A stretch of DNA of 64,000 nucleotides. Origin: Alphaproteobacteria bacterium (GTDB taxonomy: Bacteria; Pseudomonadota; Alphaproteobacteria; MPNO01; UBA830). Every line of letters begins with the position of its first letter. The stretch's first letter is position 1. The position numbers and the translations under genes are program-made. This document shows, piece by piece, positions 52,735 through 61,918 of this stretch. Location of the stretch: the NCBI GenBank assembly GCA_022822405.1, contig JAJEBT010000007.1, positions 53,042-117,041 on the forward strand, read 5' to 3'. The notes under the pieces are model-generated. The model was not told the origin of the DNA. It worked only from the letters and a program-made list of their open reading frames with translations, and searched no databases.

Positions 52735-53880
52735 TTACCGCCTCCCTTTGTTCAGAGGCTCCCGGTACTCCTCGAGCCGCTCCGCCACAGGAGGCGCTAC
52801 CAGTCCAGGTTCGCCGGGAAGCGCGACACGCCCGCCGTCGATACCCAGAACATCGCCACATAGCTCCGTCCGAAGCGGGTTCTCGTTGACGTCCATCTCG
52901 CACGTGGTCGAATTGCCGAGCGCCGCCGCAATAGACAACGCGGCCATCTGACCAACCGCGGTTCCCATGAAGTGAGGCCAAAGCACCACCCCGTCCGGAA
53001 GCTGATTGGACAGCTTCAGAGCACCCGTCACGCCCCCCCATTTGGCAACATCGGGCTGGACATACCTTAATCCAGCCCGCGCCATCCGCAGGAACTCCTC
53101 GACGCCGTAGATGTTCTCGCCGCCCGCCAACGGGATCGACGTCGCCTTCGCAAGTTGCTCCCATTCCCCCAATCCCGAGTTGGCCGGTATAGGTTCCTCG
53201 GAGAACAAAGGATCGAATTCCTCCAGCGACTTGAGCATGCTCTCGGCATGCGGCCGATCCCAGGTCTGATTGTTATCCAGCATGATGCTCGTGCCCGCCG
53301 GCCGAATGGAGGAAGCCTTTTCGACGAAGTCCCGATCGGCATCGTCATCGAACCCGATCTTCAACTTGAACAGGGATTGGCCCCAGTCGGCATGTTGCAG
53401 CATCAGGCGCTCGAGGTCTGGGGGATTGATCGAGCTCGCATAGCACGCTGCGCTCGCGTCATCCAACCCCGTATGATCCGCGAAGGTTGAACCGGCGCTA
53501 CGCAGCGCAAGGTCCCACAGCGCAATATCGATACCTGCCAACAAGTGCTCGAAAACCTCAAGCTGACCGACATGAAGGAAGTACGTCGACAGCTTCGAAC
53601 GAAGGAACCCGTCAACTTCCTCGGGCTCGGTGAAGGTAACGCCTTCGAGGCGCGGTGCGACCACATCTTCTATAAGGTGGGTTTTGTGGAGGTTTGCACG
53701 GGGCGGGAAGTTTGCCCAGACCTCGCCCCAACCACGACAGCCCTGATCATCGTCTATCCGGACCAACAACGCCGGGCGGGTCGGCATCGACCCGAGCGCC
53801 ATGTCGGGGCTGACCCCGCCGGCGGCTCGAATTGGGAGCGCTTCGATTTCTTTTATTCTGATGGGCCGGTTGAAGCTCAT
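52735..53880 (-). CDS. Enolase-superfamily protein of the mandelate racemase group, probable acid-sugar dehydratase
   Basis: 381 residues. The capping domain is residues 1-130. The barrel has KxK at about 172-174 (FKLKIG), metal ligands Asp 202 (DNNQTW), Glu 228/229 (SEEPIP) and Glu 255 (GGENIYG), and the Asp/His dyad region QPDVAKWGG (about 275-283) with a later PHFMG His. That set is the mandelate racemase subgroup, in which most members dehydrate aldonic or uronic acids. It is the last gene of the tctCBA-sulfatase unit, 17 bases after the sulfatase. A role after desulfation of a sugar acid is inferred; the exact substrate is unknown. Confidence 0.86.
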   Translation of the reverse strand: MSFNRPIRIKEIEALPIRAAGGVSPDMALGSMPTRPALLVRIDDDQGCRGWGEVWANFPPRANLHKTHLIEDVVAPRLEGVTFTEPEEVDGFLRSKLSTYFLHVGQLEVFEHLLAGIDIALWDLALRSAGSTFADHTGLDDASAACYASSINPPDLERLMLQHADWGQSLFKLKIGFDDDADRDFVEKASSIRPAGTSIMLDNNQTWDRPHAESMLKSLEEFDPLFSEEPIPANSGLGEWEQLAKATSIPLAGGENIYGVEEFLRMARAGLRYVQPDVAKWGGVTGALKLSNQLPDGVVLWPHFMGTAVGQMAALSIAAALGNSTTCEMDVNENPLRTELCGDVLGIDGGRVALPGEPGLVAPPVAERLEEYREPLNKGRR

Positions 53881-53897
53881 GAACTCAAATTTCGCCG

Positions 53898-55403
53898 TCA
53901 GGGGACCCGAATAGCGCGGGGCACCAACTCGTCCATGTACCTCCTGCCCTCTTCCTGTGTCAGGTAGTTCTCCGGCGGGAAATCCAGGCAGAGATCCCAG
54001 TCGTCGCCGGTCTCCTCCATGTGCTTCCCTATGCGTTCATCAAAATCGTCCATCAGCCTGGTCAGTGAACCGTCATCGGCAAGGTTTTTGATCTCGTCAG
54101 GATCATTTTGGAGATCAAACAGCATTTTGCGACGCTCGGGTTGACGCACATAGAGCCAGTCCTTTGTCCGGATCCCGCGCTCGGGCATGCAGGTAAACTC
54201 CGAAATGTCACCGTCCAGCATCTTCATCGACTGATACATCACCGCATCGCGGATCTCCTCCGCCGTCCCGTCCAGGAGAGGCAGATAACTCGTCCCGTGC
54301 ACGGAATCCGGGATGGGAATGCCGCACAGCTCGAGCAGGGTGGGCATGGTATCGACGGCGACATCGATCAGCGCGTCCACCTTTTTGCCGGCCGGAAACC
54401 TGCCGGGATAACGAACGATGAACGGGACCTGCATGGCCGCCCGATACGCCGTCTTCTTGATGCCGCAGTAGTATCCATGCTGACCAAGCATGTCGCCATG
54501 ATCGCTGAGGAAGATCACGATGGTGTCCTCGACGATGTCCAGCCGGTCCAGAGCATTCAGGACGCGGCCCACATTGTGGTCGACGCCGGTGATCATGCCG
54601 TAGTACTCGGCAATGAATTTTCGGGTCTCTTCCTCTGTCTCCTGTTCGCCTTGCGGTTTGTGTCCGTCGCCGGCGTGGCTGTGGTCTTCGGACTTGAGGT
54701 TTGCCGCGTAGTCGTACCTCAAGCGCTCTTGGCGGGCCGCTTCGTGTTCCTCGGGGCTGAGAATACTGGGCGGCAATTCGATCCCCGCCGGATCATAGAG
54801 GTTCCTGAGATGGTCGGGCATGACGTTCGGGAAGTGAGGCGGCCCGTAACAGACAAACCCGAAAAAGGGATTGCCGTCATCCTTCGCAACCGATCGCTCA
54901 ATGAAATCGATCAGATGCTCGGTTTGGTACTCAGGCTCCCAACGCGGGCAGTGATAGGGCTGATCGTCATCTTTGTAGAAGATGGACTTGAGATAGTAGT
55001 GTCCGCGGTTGAAGCCGATGAAATAATCGAACCCGATCCGCCTCTCTCCCGGCGGGACGAACCCGGGTCGCGGACCGCCCTCCAGATGCCACTTACCGAC
55101 GTATCCGGTGTGATACCCCGCGTCCTTCAGGAGCCGCGCCAGGAATATCTGATCGGCGCGAAGCGGGAAGTGGTTCTGGTACATGCCGTGCCCCTGAGCG
55201 TACGTGCCGGTGAACAGCGACGCCCGAAACGGGCAGCAGACCGGATAGGAAACATGAGCATCCGTAAAATGGACGCCCTCGTTGGCCAGTCGGTCGATGT
55301 AAGGGGTTTTGACAATCGGGTTGCCGGCGCACCCCATGGCGTCGGCGCGCATCTGGTCAGGATAAAAGATCAGAATATTGGGCCGATTTTCATTGCCGCT
55401 CAT
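53898..55403 (-). CDS. Type I sulfatase (formylglycine-dependent), no signal peptide
   Basis: 501 residues from the ATG at 55401-55403 (another ATG one codon before); GGAGG lies upstream. The ORF track runs on into tctA. The formylglycine motif C-x-P-x-R is Cys56-Cys-Pro-Phe-Arg60 followed by ASLFTG. The metal Asp residues are in FYPDQ (about 15-16) and LSDHGD, where the later D-H ligands also appear; GKWHL holds the substrate-side Lys/His. No signal peptide is visible, so it should act in the cytoplasm on an imported sulfate ester, unlike most polysaccharide sulfatases. It overlaps tctA by 14 bases. An unseen maturase (anaerobic SME or FGE) is required. Confidence 0.9.
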   Translation of the reverse strand: MSGNENRPNILIFYPDQMRADAMGCAGNPIVKTPYIDRLANEGVHFTDAHVSYPVCCPFRASLFTGTYAQGHGMYQNHFPLRADQIFLARLLKDAGYHTGYVGKWHLEGGPRPGFVPPGERRIGFDYFIGFNRGHYYLKSIFYKDDDQPYHCPRWEPEYQTEHLIDFIERSVAKDDGNPFFGFVCYGPPHFPNVMPDHLRNLYDPAGIELPPSILSPEEHEAARQERLRYDYAANLKSEDHSHAGDGHKPQGEQETEEETRKFIAEYYGMITGVDHNVGRVLNALDRLDIVEDTIVIFLSDHGDMLGQHGYYCGIKKTAYRAAMQVPFIVRYPGRFPAGKKVDALIDVAVDTMPTLLELCGIPIPDSVHGTSYLPLLDGTAEEIRDAVMYQSMKMLDGDISEFTCMPERGIRTKDWLYVRQPERRKMLFDLQNDPDEIKNLADDGSLTRLMDDFDERIGKHMEETGDDWDLCLDFPPENYLTQEEGRRYMDELVPRAIRVP

Positions 55404-56913
55404 CATGCATCCTCCGCCCGCTGGAATATTTTTGCTTCGCCCAGCGGGCCAGCGGCCCGCCGAAGATCGCCAGCGCCAGCGCGGCATAAATCCCGAGACC
55501 GATCGGCGTGTTGAAGAATTCACCGACGCTTCCGTCCGCGATGACCAGAGACTGGCGAAGTGAGTTCTCCAGGATCGGTCCAAGCACGAATCCGATGCTG
55601 AGCGGCGCAATTGAATATCCCAGCTTCCGAACCACATAACCGAGAATACCGGCCCCCAACAGCACACCGACGTTGAAGAAGCTGTTGGAGACGCTGAAGA
55701 TCCCGACGAAGCTCAGAAGCAGAACCGTGGGCACGATAAACGTCGTCGGCACCTGGATCAGCTTGGCCGCAAAACGGATCGCCATCAGCCCGATGACCAT
55801 CATCAAAATGTTGATGACGAAAAGGCCGATGAAGATGGCGTTCATCATGTCCGGCCGCTCGGCAAAGAGTTTGGGTCCAGGCGCCAGCCCGTGGATGAGA
55901 AACGCCCCCAACAGAACGGCGGCGGCGGGGCTGCCCGGAACCCCGAGGGTCAGTGTGGGCACCAGGGCACCGCCAACGGTGGCGTTGTTGGCGGTTTCGG
56001 GGGCAACGATGCCTTCGTCGTGCCCGGTGCCGAACTTCTCCGGCGTCTTGGACCGTCGCTTGGCCTCGGAATAAGCAAAGAACGCGGCCACAGCGGCCCC
56101 TTCGCCGGGGATGATTCCGATGACGGTTCCCAAAACGGACGACCGGAACAGCACGTCCTTCATCTTCATCAGCTTGCCCCAGCCCGGCAGTTTCACAGTC
56201 AGGCTGGTCTGATCGAAGTCGAGTTTCTGAAGGGCACGTTCAGCGCCAATCAACACCTCGGACACGGCAAACACCCCGACGAGAAACGGGACGAGGGGGA
56301 TGCCTTCGAACAAGTGATAGCTGCCAAAGGTGTAACGTTCGGTTCCGTTCAGCTCGTCAAGGCCCCAGGTCGTCAGGAAGATGCCGAGTGCGCCGACCAG
56401 CAGCCCCTTGGACAAGCTTTCGCCAGCCACCCGAACGACAACAACGAGACCAAACACACTGATGGCCAAGAACTCTCGCGGTCCGAATTTGATCGCAACG
56501 GTCGCCAGGATTGGCGCGATAAAGGCAAGGCAAATAACGCTGAACAGACCGCCGATGATCGAACCGGTCAACGAGAGGCCGAGTGCCTCACCACCTTTGC
56601 CGGCCTTGAACATCTTATTGCCATCCTGGACGGTGGCGATGGCGGCTCCGGTTCCGGGAATGCCGACGGCGATCGCCGAGATGGATCCGCCGTAGATGGC
56701 CGCGGAATAGATCCCGAGAAGAAGAATGATTGCCGCGATCGGTTCCAGGTGGAAGGTAAACGGCAGTGCCAGGGCAATGGCAATGGGCGGACCAAGACCC
56801 GGCAGCACGCCGACGATGAGACCGAGAACGATGCCGCCGACTAGCAGCGCAAGCGTTATCGGCTCGGCAAGCTGGCCGATGGATTGGGCGACAACGTCAA
56901 ATCCCGCGAACAT
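55390..56913 (-). CDS. tctA: Tripartite tricarboxylate transporter large permease (TctA family)
   Basis: 507 residues with about twelve membrane helices. The TctA signature GVLPGLGPPIAIALALPFTF occurs near residue 40 and its repeat IGIIPGEGAAVAAFFAYSEAKR in the second half, followed by NNATVGGALVPTLTLGVPGSPAAAVLLGAF. It is the large membrane unit that moves substrate delivered by TctC, driven by an ion gradient. It overlaps the sulfatase gene at the 3' end, tying uptake to desulfation. TctB lies 12 bases upstream. Substrate preference is set by TctC. Confidence 0.93.
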   Translation of the reverse strand: MFAGFDVVAQSIGQLAEPITLALLVGGIVLGLIVGVLPGLGPPIAIALALPFTFHLEPIAAIILLLGIYSAAIYGGSISAIAVGIPGTGAAIATVQDGNKMFKAGKGGEALGLSLTGSIIGGLFSVICLAFIAPILATVAIKFGPREFLAISVFGLVVVVRVAGESLSKGLLVGALGIFLTTWGLDELNGTERYTFGSYHLFEGIPLVPFLVGVFAVSEVLIGAERALQKLDFDQTSLTVKLPGWGKLMKMKDVLFRSSVLGTVIGIIPGEGAAVAAFFAYSEAKRRSKTPEKFGTGHDEGIVAPETANNATVGGALVPTLTLGVPGSPAAAVLLGAFLIHGLAPGPKLFAERPDMMNAIFIGLFVINILMMVIGLMAIRFAAKLIQVPTTFIVPTVLLLSFVGIFSVSNSFFNVGVLLGAGILGYVVRKLGYSIAPLSIGFVLGPILENSLRQSLVIADGSVGEFFNTPIGLGIYAALALAIFGGPLARWAKQKYSSGRRMHDERQ

Positions 56914-56925
56914 CGCTCCCGCCTG

Positions 56926-57387
56926 CTATGTGAGTTGAACACGAAGGACCTGGGTGAAGACGAGGTACACGATGCCCGACATCACCAGCAACGATACGTA
57001 CATCCGCGGTGACCTCACGCCCATGGCCAGCGCGCAAGCCGGGCCAATGAGGATCAACATGGGAATGAAGCTCCAGAGGGACCAAACGAGGTAGCAGGCA
57101 ACCGCTACGACCAGGACAAGAAGGCCGCGCCGTGCTTCGCCACCATTCTCAAAGACCGAAGCGCCCTGATCGGTGCCCGCAAAGCCCCGGAATACATAGG
57201 CCCCGATCACGATCGCCGAGCAGAGGCCGATGAAAGCCAGCATGAGCTGCGGAAAGAATTTGGAGGGCAAGCCTGTACTGGCGAGCAATCCGGAGGTTTG
57301 AAATGTCTCCGCTTCCAGCGCGAAGAAAACGGCCGCCACGATCACCAGGATATTGAACGCTATATTCGCGGCGCGCTGCGGAATCAT
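56926..57387 (-). CDS. tctB: Tripartite tricarboxylate transporter small permease (TctB family)
   Basis: 153 residues, four membrane segments (ANIAFNILVIVAAVFFALEAETF, LMLAFIGLCSAIVIGAYVF, RGLLVLVVAVACYLVWSLWSFIPMLILIGPACALAMGV, YVSLLVMSGIVYLVFTQVL), as in TctB. The conserved SKFFPQLMLAF turn is also present. It pairs with TctA to make the membrane part of the transporter. It lies between tctC and tctA and is set off from tctC by a strong hairpin that could lower its expression relative to the binding protein. Confidence 0.88.
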   Translation of the reverse strand: MIPQRAANIAFNILVIVAAVFFALEAETFQTSGLLASTGLPSKFFPQLMLAFIGLCSAIVIGAYVFRGFAGTDQGASVFENGGEARRGLLVLVVAVACYLVWSLWSFIPMLILIGPACALAMGVRSPRMYVSLLVMSGIVYLVFTQVLRVQLT

Positions 57388-57405
57388 GTCTCCACCCCAT
57401 GAGGT

Positions 57406-57445
57406 TGGTGCGCCGGGGACCCGGGAACTGCGCCCCGGCGCACCA
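57406..57445 (-). terminator. 13-bp hairpin between tctC and tctB, likely attenuating/stabilising element
   Basis: TGGTGCGCCGGGG and its exact complement form a 13-bp stem around a 14-base loop, just after the tctC stop. No U-tract follows. Such intercistronic stems commonly let the binding-protein message accumulate over the permease message by protecting its 3' end or causing partial termination. Confidence 0.6.
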
Positions 57446-57453
57446 GCTTGTTT

Positions 57454-58440
57454 CTAGTTCTTCACCAACAGGCCAAGACTCGCCAGGAGCGGCGAATAGA
57501 GATCGATACCGTCCTGAATTTTCTTGCGGGTGGCCTCGATGCCATGAACCCAGTCATAGCTCACGCTCTTGGGAACTTTCGCGATGAACGCCGGCTTTCC
57601 CATCACCTTGCTGGCTTCAAGCAGTCGGTCGACGATGTGCTGGGGTGTGCCTGCTTTCACCGCCAAGCCGCCGTGGACCCATGTCCCCGCGTTCTTGCCC
57701 GGGAATACTTCCCCAACCGTGCGGACCCCGGGAAGATCCTTGGCATAGAAGGCCTTGCGGTTGTTGTCCAAGATGACCAACGGACGAACCTTGTCGCCAT
57801 ATTTGTGGATCGAGGCCACCTGCCCGACCGCAACGTCGACCTGGCCGCCGAGCAAGCCGGTCATGGTTGCCGGAACGGTCTTCAGGGCAAGCGTCTTGAA
57901 CTCCAGCCCGAACTCTTTTGCCATCTGCACGGCCGAAAGGTTGGGCGGCGCACCCAGGTTATTGACACCGATGGTGAGTTTTTTGGCCTTGGCGCCCTTA
58001 ACAAACTCCTCAAATGTCTTGTATGGGGAATCGGCGCGCACATAGAGAGCGTTTGACGCGGAGATCCCTGCGAACAGCGGAATGAAGTCCCGCAGCGGCT
58101 TGTAGGGGACCTTGCGTGTCAACGGCACGACCATGAAGCTCGGCGGCGACCAGTTGAACAATGTATAGCCGTCCGCCGGCGCTTTCAGGACAAACATGGT
58201 GGCTGGAATGTGAGCGCCACCAGGCTTGTTCAGAACGTTGACCGGTACACCCAACTCTTTGCTGAGCGCTTCGGCGTTCATCCGCGCGACGATATCGGCG
58301 TTACCACCGGCCTTGAACGAGACGACGATGCTTATCGGCTTTGTCGGCCATTTGTCTTGAGCGATTGCCTTCCCGCCTATTCCCGTTGTCAGGAGAAAGG
58401 TGAGTGCAACCGTGGTTGCTGCTGATTTGAGGAATTTCAT
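57454..58440 (-). CDS. tctC: Periplasmic solute-binding protein of the tripartite transporter (TctC/Bug family)
   Basis: 328 residues with a Sec signal peptide (KFLKSAATTVALTFLLTTGIGGKAIA, cut before QDKWP). The Bug-family opening WPTKPISIVVSFKAGGNADIVAR (substrate carboxylate loop) and GGQVDVAVGQVAS are visible. TctC proteins capture carboxylates in the periplasm, usually di- or tricarboxylates or sugar acids. GGAGGG lies before the ATG. It is the first gene of the tctCBA-sulfatase-dehydratase unit and has the conserved 28-bp motif about 40 bases upstream, so it is likely induced by the transported compound through the GntR protein. Confidence 0.92.
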   Translation of the reverse strand: MKFLKSAATTVALTFLLTTGIGGKAIAQDKWPTKPISIVVSFKAGGNADIVARMNAEALSKELGVPVNVLNKPGGAHIPATMFVLKAPADGYTLFNWSPPSFMVVPLTRKVPYKPLRDFIPLFAGISASNALYVRADSPYKTFEEFVKGAKAKKLTIGVNNLGAPPNLSAVQMAKEFGLEFKTLALKTVPATMTGLLGGQVDVAVGQVASIHKYGDKVRPLVILDNNRKAFYAKDLPGVRTVGEVFPGKNAGTWVHGGLAVKAGTPQHIVDRLLEASKVMGKPAFIAKVPKSVSYDWVHGIEATRKKIQDGIDLYSPLLASLGLLVKN

Positions 58441-58479
58441 GAAGCCCTCCTTGCTTCGGAATTTCGATAAACCGGGCTG

Positions 58480-58507
58480 TATAAAGTGCTATACGTCTAT
58501 ACCTTAA
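58480..58507. promoter_or_regulatory. Conserved 28-bp motif, copy 1: probable GntR operator/promoter of the tct unit
   Basis: TATAAAGTGCTA...TATACCTTAA, 40 bases before tctC. It matches copy 2 (63818-63845) at 24 of 28 positions, while the flanks differ. It includes GTCTATAC, which fits the GTxTAxAC consensus of HutC-type GntR regulators, a second near copy (GCTATAC), and a GTATA-n6-TATAC inverted repeat at its left side. It lies in the 109-base gap between the SDR stop and the tctC start. Confidence 0.65.
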
Positions 58508-58549
58508 TAAAAGGACGGAAAAAGGTCAACGGATTTCTTCACGCTCGGC

Positions 58550-59341
58550 TCACAGGGGGCGCCGGGCGAGCGAGTATGTTTGACCGGTAGGACCGCCGAG
58601 AGGGCGAGTTGCCAGGTAAAGCGCAAACTCGCCTATTTCGTCAGGATGTTTCAGGCGCTCTGACGGCGGGAAGTTGGGCGGCGTCTCGCTGCCGAAACGT
58701 TCCAGGACCTCATCGGGCGTCGCCGCCCCAGGTGCTTCGCGGGTGAAGTTGGTTGTCGCTACCGGACCCGGGATAAGATTGTTTACTTCGATCCGGCGCG
58801 GCCAAAGTTCGTTGGCCAGTGACTCTGTAAACATGTGCAGCCCGGCCTTGGCGACATGGTACGAGCTGTTCCGGTTACCGGCGCTCAGGCCCACACCGGA
58901 GGAGAGATTGATGATCTTTGCTCCGTCTGCGAGACCTGGAAGGAGAAACCGGGTAACCAGATAGGGGCCGCGCACATTCACCTCGACCGTCTTCCACCAC
59001 CGATCCGGATCGGATTCCGCGACTGGACTGGTCTCAAGCTGCGCACCGGCATTGTTGACCAGCACATGGACCTCCCCGAACTCGGCGAGAATTTCGTTAC
59101 AGACGGATTCCGTTGCCGTCGGATCGGAAAGATCGGCGACACCGATGAAGCAACGGACACCGAGGTCCGCGATAACCTCCTGCGTCGCTTCAAGCTCAGC
59201 GCGCGTGCGGGAGCAAATGGCCAGATCCGCACCGGCCCTGGCAAGCGCCAGGGCGATTGATCGGCCAATTCCGCGTCCCGCCCCGGTAACAACCGCCACT
59301 TTGCCGGTCAGCGGCCTATCGTCCACCAAATCACTACCCAT
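58550..59341 (-). CDS. Short-chain dehydrogenase/reductase, copy 1
   Basis: 263 residues from the ATG at 59339-59341 (GAGG 8 bases before); the ORF track extends it upstream into the transketolase gene. The NAD(P) loop is TGAGRGIG (about 19-26), the NNAG motif is LVNNAGAQ, the catalytic Ser is in INLSSGVG and the Y-x3-K pair is SSYHVAKAG. It is a classical oxidoreductase for hydroxyl/keto groups. It ends the transketolase operon, 25 bases after the TK1 N-subunit. Probably oxidises or reduces a sugar-derived intermediate. Confidence 0.9.
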   Translation of the reverse strand: MGSDLVDDRPLTGKVAVVTGAGRGIGRSIALALARAGADLAICSRTRAELEATQEVIADLGVRCFIGVADLSDPTATESVCNEILAEFGEVHVLVNNAGAQLETSPVAESDPDRWWKTVEVNVRGPYLVTRFLLPGLADGAKIINLSSGVGLSAGNRNSSYHVAKAGLHMFTESLANELWPRRIEVNNLIPGPVATTNFTREAPGAATPDEVLERFGSETPPNFPPSERLKHPDEIGEFALYLATRPLGGPTGQTYSLARRPL

Positions 59342-59366
59342 CGTTAAATCCTCGCTACTTTCAAGT

Positions 59367-60212
59367 TCACGGCCCGCCGGCCAAAGCTCCGATTTTCGCA
59401 TCGATTTCCGCCAATCCCGCCTCCCAGTCCGCCGTGTCTTGCGCGACGTAGTGCGCCATGGGCAGCGCTTCCTGCAGGCAGTCAATTCCAGCGAAGATCC
59501 GGGTATCGCAAACCATGACATAAGGTTTACCGGTAACGCCCCTGGCCTCCTCGAACGCCTCAAGCACTTCGGTGACGCTGTTTCCGTTGACCCGCCGCGC
59601 AAAGCACCCAAACGCTTCAAATTTCTCCGGAACCGGCTCGACACTCATCACGTTTGTCGTGGCGCCTGAAGCCTGAAGGTCGTTGTTGTCGATGATGTAG
59701 ACCAGATTGGAGAGCTTTTGGTGAGCGGCGAACATGGCCGCCTCCCAGACATTGCCCTCCTGGAGCTCACCATCGGAGAACAGACAATAGATTCGCTTAT
59801 CGGTTCCCCTCTGCCGCTCCGCCCAGGCGATACCAGCCGCCTGCGACGGCCCCTGTCCCAACGAACCGGCGGTGATTTCAAACCCCAGCTGCCCCTCGAT
59901 GGGACTCTGATCGATCTTCGTGCCGTCGGCGTTGTAGGTCCGCAATTCCTCAAGCGTGTATGAGCCGTGCTCCGCCAACGCCGCATAGGTCATGATCGCG
60001 TCGTGCCCGTTCGACAGCACAAACCGGTCATGAAACCAGCCCCTGCCGTCGGGACGCAGCTCGTCAAAGTAGAGGCACGCCGCGATATCGGCCAAGGCGA
60101 CGCCCTGCCCCGCGTAGCCGCCACGTTGCATGCAGATGTCCAGAGTATTGCGCCTGATCTTGGCTGCAAGGATTTCCAAATTCTGGACGTGGCTGTTGGA
60201 ACCGGTGCTCAT
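59367..60212 (-). CDS. Transketolase N-terminal subunit, pair 1
   Basis: 281 residues from the ATG at 60210-60212, which overlaps the stop of the C-subunit (ATGA); the ORF track starts too early. It is the ThDP-binding half of a split transketolase: IRRNTLDICMQRGGYAGQG near the start, SNGHDAIMTYAAL, GSLGQGPSQAAGIAWAE, and the Mg/ThDP motif SDGELQEGNVWEAAMFA ... IIDNNDLQ. It pairs with the subunit encoded just before it. The gene order is C then N, the reverse of pair 2 and of most split transketolases. Donor and acceptor sugars are unknown. Confidence 0.92.
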   Translation of the reverse strand: MSTGSNSHVQNLEILAAKIRRNTLDICMQRGGYAGQGVALADIAACLYFDELRPDGRGWFHDRFVLSNGHDAIMTYAALAEHGSYTLEELRTYNADGTKIDQSPIEGQLGFEITAGSLGQGPSQAAGIAWAERQRGTDKRIYCLFSDGELQEGNVWEAAMFAAHQKLSNLVYIIDNNDLQASGATTNVMSVEPVPEKFEAFGCFARRVNGNSVTEVLEAFEEARGVTGKPYVMVCDTRIFAGIDCLQEALPMAHYVAQDTADWEAGLAEIDAKIGALAGGP

Positions 60213-61153
60213 TGGCCGGCCCCCCGGATACGATCCGCTAGTCCCACGGCATCCAGTCCAAGCTGTTCCCGGATATACGGCAGCGTACCGCCGGGCGCCC
60301 AACTGCCGGGCACCCCAAGACGTGTGATGCGAGGCCCGCCGCCAACATCGGAAACCACCTCGGCGACAAGGCTCCCGAGACCGGTGACGATCTGGTGGTT
60401 CTCTATGGTGACGATCCGATCGTGGGCAAAGCAGAAGTCCGCCAACCCGGTCTCATCGACCGGCTTGACCGTCGGGACGTGAAGAAGCGAATGATCGATC
60501 CCGCGATCCTCGAGTATTTCGGAGGCTTCCAATGCCCATTGGGTGGCGTGGCCGGTGGCAATGATGCCGATTCCGCTGCCGGAGCGGAGGCGATACGTCT
60601 TGCCCAGTTCAAACTTGAACTTCTGCGGATCGAGAAGCCGCGGAGTATTGCCGCGATGACCCCGCATATAAACCAGGCCGGGCAGATCGACGGCGACGTC
60701 GAGCGCCTGCTTGAAGTCGGTGACATCCATTGGGTCGATGACGGTCGTGTTCGGGACCGACCGCAACATGCCCAAATCCTCTGCTGCCTGGTGATGAATC
60801 CGCGCCGGATTGGCGATGCCCGGCGTAAATCCGACAACAATACTCGTGTGCGGACCGGTTCCCATGCAGATCACCATCTGGTCATAGGCGCGCCGGGTCG
60901 CGTAGACGGCGAACGTGGTCGCCACCGGGACAAAACCCGCCTTGGCGACACCGGCGGCGACGGAGATCAGGTTTTGTTCCGCCATCCCGACGTCGAGATG
61001 CTGATCCGGCAGCTCTTCCTTCACGCGAATGATCTGGGTGTACCTGCTCAAGTCCGCACTCACCAAGACGACATCCTTGCGGCGCGAGCAAAGATCGAAG
61101 CTGATCCCATCGAACGGGGCGCCGTCGAAAGTCGTCTCCCCCTCAAGCAGCAT
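60209..61153 (-). CDS. Transketolase C-terminal subunit, pair 1
   Basis: 314 residues, containing the pyrimidine-binding half (VVLVSADLSRYTQIIRV ... HLDVGMAEQNLISVAAGVAKAG, with the catalytic Glu) and the C-terminal domain (SLLHVPTVKPVDE, ENHQIVTGLGSLVAEVV). It completes the active site of the N-subunit encoded 3' to it. The substrate-binding loop FTPGIANPARIHHQAAEDLGML differs from the matching loop of pair 2 (FLPGVATLLGVSHQAIEDVAIM), so the two pairs probably handle different sugars. It follows SDR copy 2 by 35 bases. Confidence 0.92.
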   Translation of the reverse strand: MLLEGETTFDGAPFDGISFDLCSRRKDVVLVSADLSRYTQIIRVKEELPDQHLDVGMAEQNLISVAAGVAKAGFVPVATTFAVYATRRAYDQMVICMGTGPHTSIVVGFTPGIANPARIHHQAAEDLGMLRSVPNTTVIDPMDVTDFKQALDVAVDLPGLVYMRGHRGNTPRLLDPQKFKFELGKTYRLRSGSGIGIIATGHATQWALEASEILEDRGIDHSLLHVPTVKPVDETGLADFCFAHDRIVTIENHQIVTGLGSLVAEVVSDVGGGPRITRLGVPGSWAPGGTLPYIREQLGLDAVGLADRIRGAGQ

Positions 61154-61188
61154 ATGCTGTCCTCCTTCGGCTCTTCCGTTGGCTCCGA

Positions 61189-61908
61189 TCAGCCGTTGAT
61201 AATCCCGCCATCGATGTTGATGACCTGTCCCGTCATGTAGGAGGCGTCCTCGGAGATCAGAAATGCGATCACGCTCGCAACCTCCTCCGGCCGGCCGAAT
61301 CGGCCCAGGGGAATTGAAGACATGAGCGCCTCCCGACCGCGTTCGTTGATCAGTTCCCTCGACATGGTCGTATCGATGAAGCCGGGCGCCACGGCGTTGA
61401 CGTTGATGCCTCGATCGCCGACCCGACGCGACAGTGCGCGGGTTAAACCGACGATGGCCCCCTTGGCCATCGAGTACGCGATGCGATCGGGCACGCCCCG
61501 GTTAAAGCCCATCGACGACGTGAAGACGATACTGGCGCCATCCCGTATATGCGGCAGCGCCGCACCGGCCAGGTCCAATGCATTTGTCGCGTTGGCCTGC
61601 ATGGTTCGGTCGTAGATATCCCGGCTCTCCGGCTTGAGGTCGTCGGCGACAAATATGCCGGCCAGATGGACCAGCGCGGCGATCTCTTCGCCGTCCGGAA
61701 GTGCATCAACACAGGCCTCCCGGTCATCGAGCCGGCTCTCTTTACTGGTCGCGCCGCCCGGCAACTCTCCACTCAGGCGGTCAAGCCGGCCCTGATCAAC
61801 ATCCACAAGGTGCAGGCGCCAACCGTCATTTGCGAGCCGACGTGCGAGGGCCGTCCCGATCCCGCCGGCGGCACCCGTAACCATAGCGAGTGGTGCTCGG
61901 TCGGCCAC
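61189..61908 (-). CDS. Short-chain dehydrogenase/reductase, copy 2
   Basis: 239 residues from a GTG at 61906-61908. The cofactor loop is TGAAGGIG at about 11-18, the acidic end of strand 2 is LVDVDQG (favouring NAD), the catalytic Ser is in FTSSMGF and Y-x3-K is AYSMAKG. The C-terminal end YMTGQVINIDGGI is typical. It lies between transketolase pair 2 (11-base gap) and pair 1 and is not closely similar to SDR copy 1, so the two probably catalyse successive or separate oxidations. Confidence 0.9.
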   Translation of the reverse strand: MADRAPLAMVTGAAGGIGTALARRLANDGWRLHLVDVDQGRLDRLSGELPGGATSKESRLDDREACVDALPDGEEIAALVHLAGIFVADDLKPESRDIYDRTMQANATNALDLAGAALPHIRDGASIVFTSSMGFNRGVPDRIAYSMAKGAIVGLTRALSRRVGDRGINVNAVAPGFIDTTMSRELINERGREALMSSIPLGRFGRPEEVASVIAFLISEDASYMTGQVINIDGGIING

Positions 61909-61918
61909 TGATCGGACC

